Shown here piece by piece: positions 5,524 to 7,120 of a stretch of 7,120 nucleotides of DNA. The DNA comes from Patescibacteria group bacterium (GTDB lineage: Bacteria > Patescibacteriota > Gracilibacteria > UM-FILTER-43-11). The stretch lies in the NCBI GenBank assembly GCA_029260985.1, contig JAJDCE010000103.1:1-7120 (forward strand), in the 5' to 3' direction. Position 1 is the first letter of the stretch; the number at the start of each line of letters is the position of its first letter. Made by a program: the position numbers and the translations under genes. Under the pieces are notes generated by a model. That model saw nothing but the letters and a program-made list of their open reading frames with translations. It was not told the origin of the DNA and ran no database searches.

Positions 5524-6834
5524 TTACCCAAACAATTTCTTCACCGCTCTCTCTACAGATTTCACCTCCTTCGGTGACATTACTGATTTGAAACCTAGCT
5601 TGTCAGCCTCCTTTAGGCGCTTTTCAATTTGAGATACATTTCGGACTTCTCCGGATAAACCAACCTCGCCAAGGACGATCATATCAGCTGGAATCGGCTT
5701 TTTTGACTTGGAACTGGCAATTGCCATAGCCACTGCTAAATCAATGGCTGGTTCGCTTAATTTTAAACCTCCGACCACATTTACAAATACATCGGATGAA
5801 TCGAGTTTGATTTTGGCATAGCGTTCCAAGACAGCGATAATGATATTGAGACGGTTCATATCCACCCCGCTGGCCGTGCGCTTGGGGTAGCCAAAATTGG
5901 TATAAGAAGTAAGTGCCTGAACTTCGACCAAAAAAGCTCGTGTGCCTTCAATCACCGGCACAATCACTGAACCAATGGGATTCTCAGCTCGTCCTTCGAG
6001 AAAAAGGGCTGAAGGGTTCTTCACCTCAGTTAAACCCTCGGACTCCATCTTAAAAACACCCACCTCATCCACGGCCCCGAAGCGGTTTTTGGTAGCTCTG
6101 AGTATCCGGAACTGATGGAAACGATCCCCTTCCAGAAATAAAACGGTGTCAACTAAGTGGGTGAGTACCTGCGGGCCGGCCAGATTCCCCTCTTTATTTA
6201 CATGTCCGATGAGAAGTATTGGGATATTGTTTTGCTTTGCCACCTTCATAAGCTGCTCGGTAACGAACCGCACTTGAGAGATAGAGCCTGCCTGACTGGT
6301 CAGATCATCACTGGCCATCACCTGCACTGAATCCACGACTACAAAACCCGGTTTTTCTGCCTCAATCGTGGCTAGGATTGAATCCAAATTGTTGATATTC
6401 AGCACGTTGATTGGTTCTTTGATTTTAAGTCTGCTCGCTCGACCTGAGATTTGGTCGATGGATTCTTCTCCAGAAAAATAGAGAACATTTCGACCGGCTT
6501 TGGCCATTTGACCACAAATTTGAAGGGTGAGGGTCGATTTTCCAATGCCGGGATCACCCACTAAAAGGACTAAGGAATCTGACATGAATCCCCCTCCCAG
6601 CACCCTATCAAACTCATTGATTTCGGTGATTAATCGCTTTTTCTTCGTTTGGATATTTTCGATCGTTATGGTTGGTTTTACAGGTTTTGCTGAAGACAGC
6701 GCTGTTTTTTTTGAGCTAACATTCTCAACATCCTCGACCAGAGTATTCCAACTGCTGCACTGAAGGCATTGGCCTGACCACCTGGGGGTTTTGGCTTCGC
6801 ATTTGCTGCAGATGTAGATTGTTTTTAATTTCAT
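5524..6834 (-). CDS. radA: DNA repair protein RadA (Sms)
   Basis: RadA is a RecA-related hexameric DnaB-type helicase that promotes branch migration during recombination and repair. The N-terminal zinc finger has C9-x2-C12 and C23-x2-C26. The ATPase core has Walker A GDPGIGKS (93-100), SGEES (121-125), a Walker B-like VVVDSVQ (165-171) and the RadA-specific KNRFG motif (249-253). The C-terminal Lon-protease-like domain (about 285-436) includes GYPKRTASG and GGLKLSEPAIDLAVA. Length is 436 residues (E. coli 460). All diagnostic residues are present, so it should be functional. The start at ATG 6834 puts the zinc finger at the usual position; no Shine-Dalgarno sequence precedes it. A candidate promoter at 6968-6996 contains a LexA-like palindrome, about 130 bp upstream of the start. 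Confidence 0.97.
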   Translation of the reverse strand: MKLKTIYICSKCEAKTPRWSGQCLQCSSWNTLVEDVENVSSKKTALSSAKPVKPTITIENIQTKKKRLITEINEFDRVLGGGFMSDSLVLLVGDPGIGKSTLTLQICGQMAKAGRNVLYFSGEESIDQISGRASRLKIKEPINVLNINNLDSILATIEAEKPGFVVVDSVQVMASDDLTSQAGSISQVRFVTEQLMKVAKQNNIPILLIGHVNKEGNLAGPQVLTHLVDTVLFLEGDRFHQFRILRATKNRFGAVDEVGVFKMESEGLTEVKNPSALFLEGRAENPIGSVIVPVIEGTRAFLVEVQALTSYTNFGYPKRTASGVDMNRLNIIIAVLERYAKIKLDSSDVFVNVVGGLKLSEPAIDLAVAMAIASSKSKKPIPADMIVLGEVGLSGEVRNVSQIEKRLKEADKLGFKSVMSPKEVKSVERAVKKLFG

Positions 6835-6864
6835 TTTTTCACGCTAGTAAACAATAAAGGGCAA

Positions 6865-6956
6865 GATAAGGATTAAGCTGATTAATTGATTGTTAAGATG
6901 ATTTTCAACATTCTATAAACATCAAAGTAAATCTAATAATCATTGCAATCCTTATC
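6865..6956. repeat. 10-bp inverted repeat in the radA leader region
   Basis: GATAAGGATT (6865-6874) and AATCCTTATC (6947-6956) are exact reverse complements separated by 72 bp. A second small match (GC just inside each arm, with a 2-nt bulge) may extend it. Both arms would lie within the predicted untranslated leader of radA if transcription starts near 6962. A long-range stem or paired protein-binding sites are possible. Confidence 0.45.
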
Positions 6957-6967
6957 CAGACAATTGG

Positions 6968-6996
6968 AGTTTAGTAAACATTTGTTCACCCGTCAA
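6968..6996 (-). promoter_or_regulatory. Candidate radA promoter with operator-like palindrome in the spacer
   Basis: On the minus strand, TTGACG (6996-6991, 5 of 6 matches) and TAAACT (6973-6968, 4 of 6) are separated by exactly 17 bp. The spacer is filled by GTGAACAAATGTTTAC (6989-6974), an imperfect palindrome with 6 of 7 arm pairs. Its core matches the Gram-positive LexA/DinR consensus CGAACRNRYGTTYC at all 12 inner positions and differs only at the two outermost bases. Binding there would block RNA polymerase. Predicted start near 6962 leaves a leader of about 130 nt. Confidence 0.45.
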
Positions 6997-7004
6997 TACT
7001 TAAA

Positions 7005-7032
7005 TTGTAACTAAGTGTGGTTCTGCTATAAT
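7005..7032 (+). promoter_or_regulatory. Extended -10 promoter for the right-edge gene
   Basis: TGC-TATAAT (7024-7032) is a perfect consensus -10 with the extended TGN element. TTGTAA (7005-7010, 4 of 6) lies 16 bp upstream. Transcription would start near 7039, giving a leader of about 20 nt without a Shine-Dalgarno sequence before ATG 7059. Confidence 0.75.
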
Positions 7033-7058
7033 CATCGCATCAACTAATCATCAAAATT

Positions 7059-7120
7059 ATGGCTCAATTTCCACAACTACCTCAATTGCCCCAATTCAAT
7101 TTAAGAGGAAAAAATCTGGT
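7059..7120 (+). CDS. N-terminus of a protein truncated by the window edge
   Basis: ATG 7059 opens a frame of 20 complete codons to the edge: MAQFPQLPQLPQFNLRGKNL. It sits about 20 nt downstream of a strong extended -10 promoter, which supports it being real. The Q/P/F/L repeat followed by a basic RGKNL, just where a membrane helix might begin, is reminiscent of the N-terminus of the membrane protease FtsH, but 20 residues cannot establish this. It is divergent from radA. Confidence 0.6.
   Translation, partial: MAQFPQLPQLPQFNLRGKNL

Noticed and set aside
6952..6960. DnaA-box-like TTATCCAGA
   Set aside because: A single near-match with one mismatch, with no cluster of boxes or AT-rich unwinding element, so no origin is claimed.

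Overview
The window looks like a chromosomal segment of a small-genome, AT-leaning bacterium. A Candidate Phyla Radiation (Patescibacteria) lineage such as Peregrinibacteria is my best guess. This is an impression from gene style (a large Lys/Glu/Pro-rich single-pass membrane protein, leaders with almost no Shine-Dalgarno sequence, compact housekeeping genes) and was not tested. The code appears standard: RF2 is encoded, and its own gene carries an in-frame UGA as a regulatory stop, which argues against lineages that read UGA as glycine.

Layout. On the minus strand at the left lie two consecutive genes for single-pass membrane proteins: an 800-residue repeat protein (278-2680), then a gene that runs off the left edge (1-232). 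A good sigma70-type promoter (2719-2747) precedes the pair. The architecture is compatible with PilN/PilO-like type IV pilus inner-membrane components, but this is inference. Divergently, on the plus strand, come prfB (release factor 2, 2847-3942, with a programmed +1 frameshift at 2907-2913) and def (peptide deformylase, 3981-4475), a translation-termination and protein-maturation pair. They are followed by tRNA-Leu(UAG) (4534-4618) with its own promoter and by tatD (4688-5479), a metal-dependent hydrolase. radA (5524-6834) is on the minus strand and converges on tatD. The 44-bp gap between them is almost wholly a perfect 40-bp palindrome, probably a bidirectional terminator. At the right, a 224-bp divergent intergenic region separates radA from the first 20 codons of a plus-strand gene (7059 onward).

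Most notable points: (1) the prfB recoding site is a 10-nt exact match to the E. coli slip core but lacks the upstream Shine-Dalgarno-like stimulator, in a window where almost no gene has a Shine-Dalgarno sequence; (2) the 800-residue protein has five degenerate TPR-like helical repeats in a 3+2 arrangement and three copies of a short [F/V/I]F[S/T]xLFK motif, with a possible fourth in the next gene; (3) a LexA/DinR-like palindrome exactly fills the -35/-10 spacer of a candidate radA promoter; (4) the convergent tatD/radA gap is one perfect palindrome. No CRISPR array, transposase or obvious mobile element is seen.
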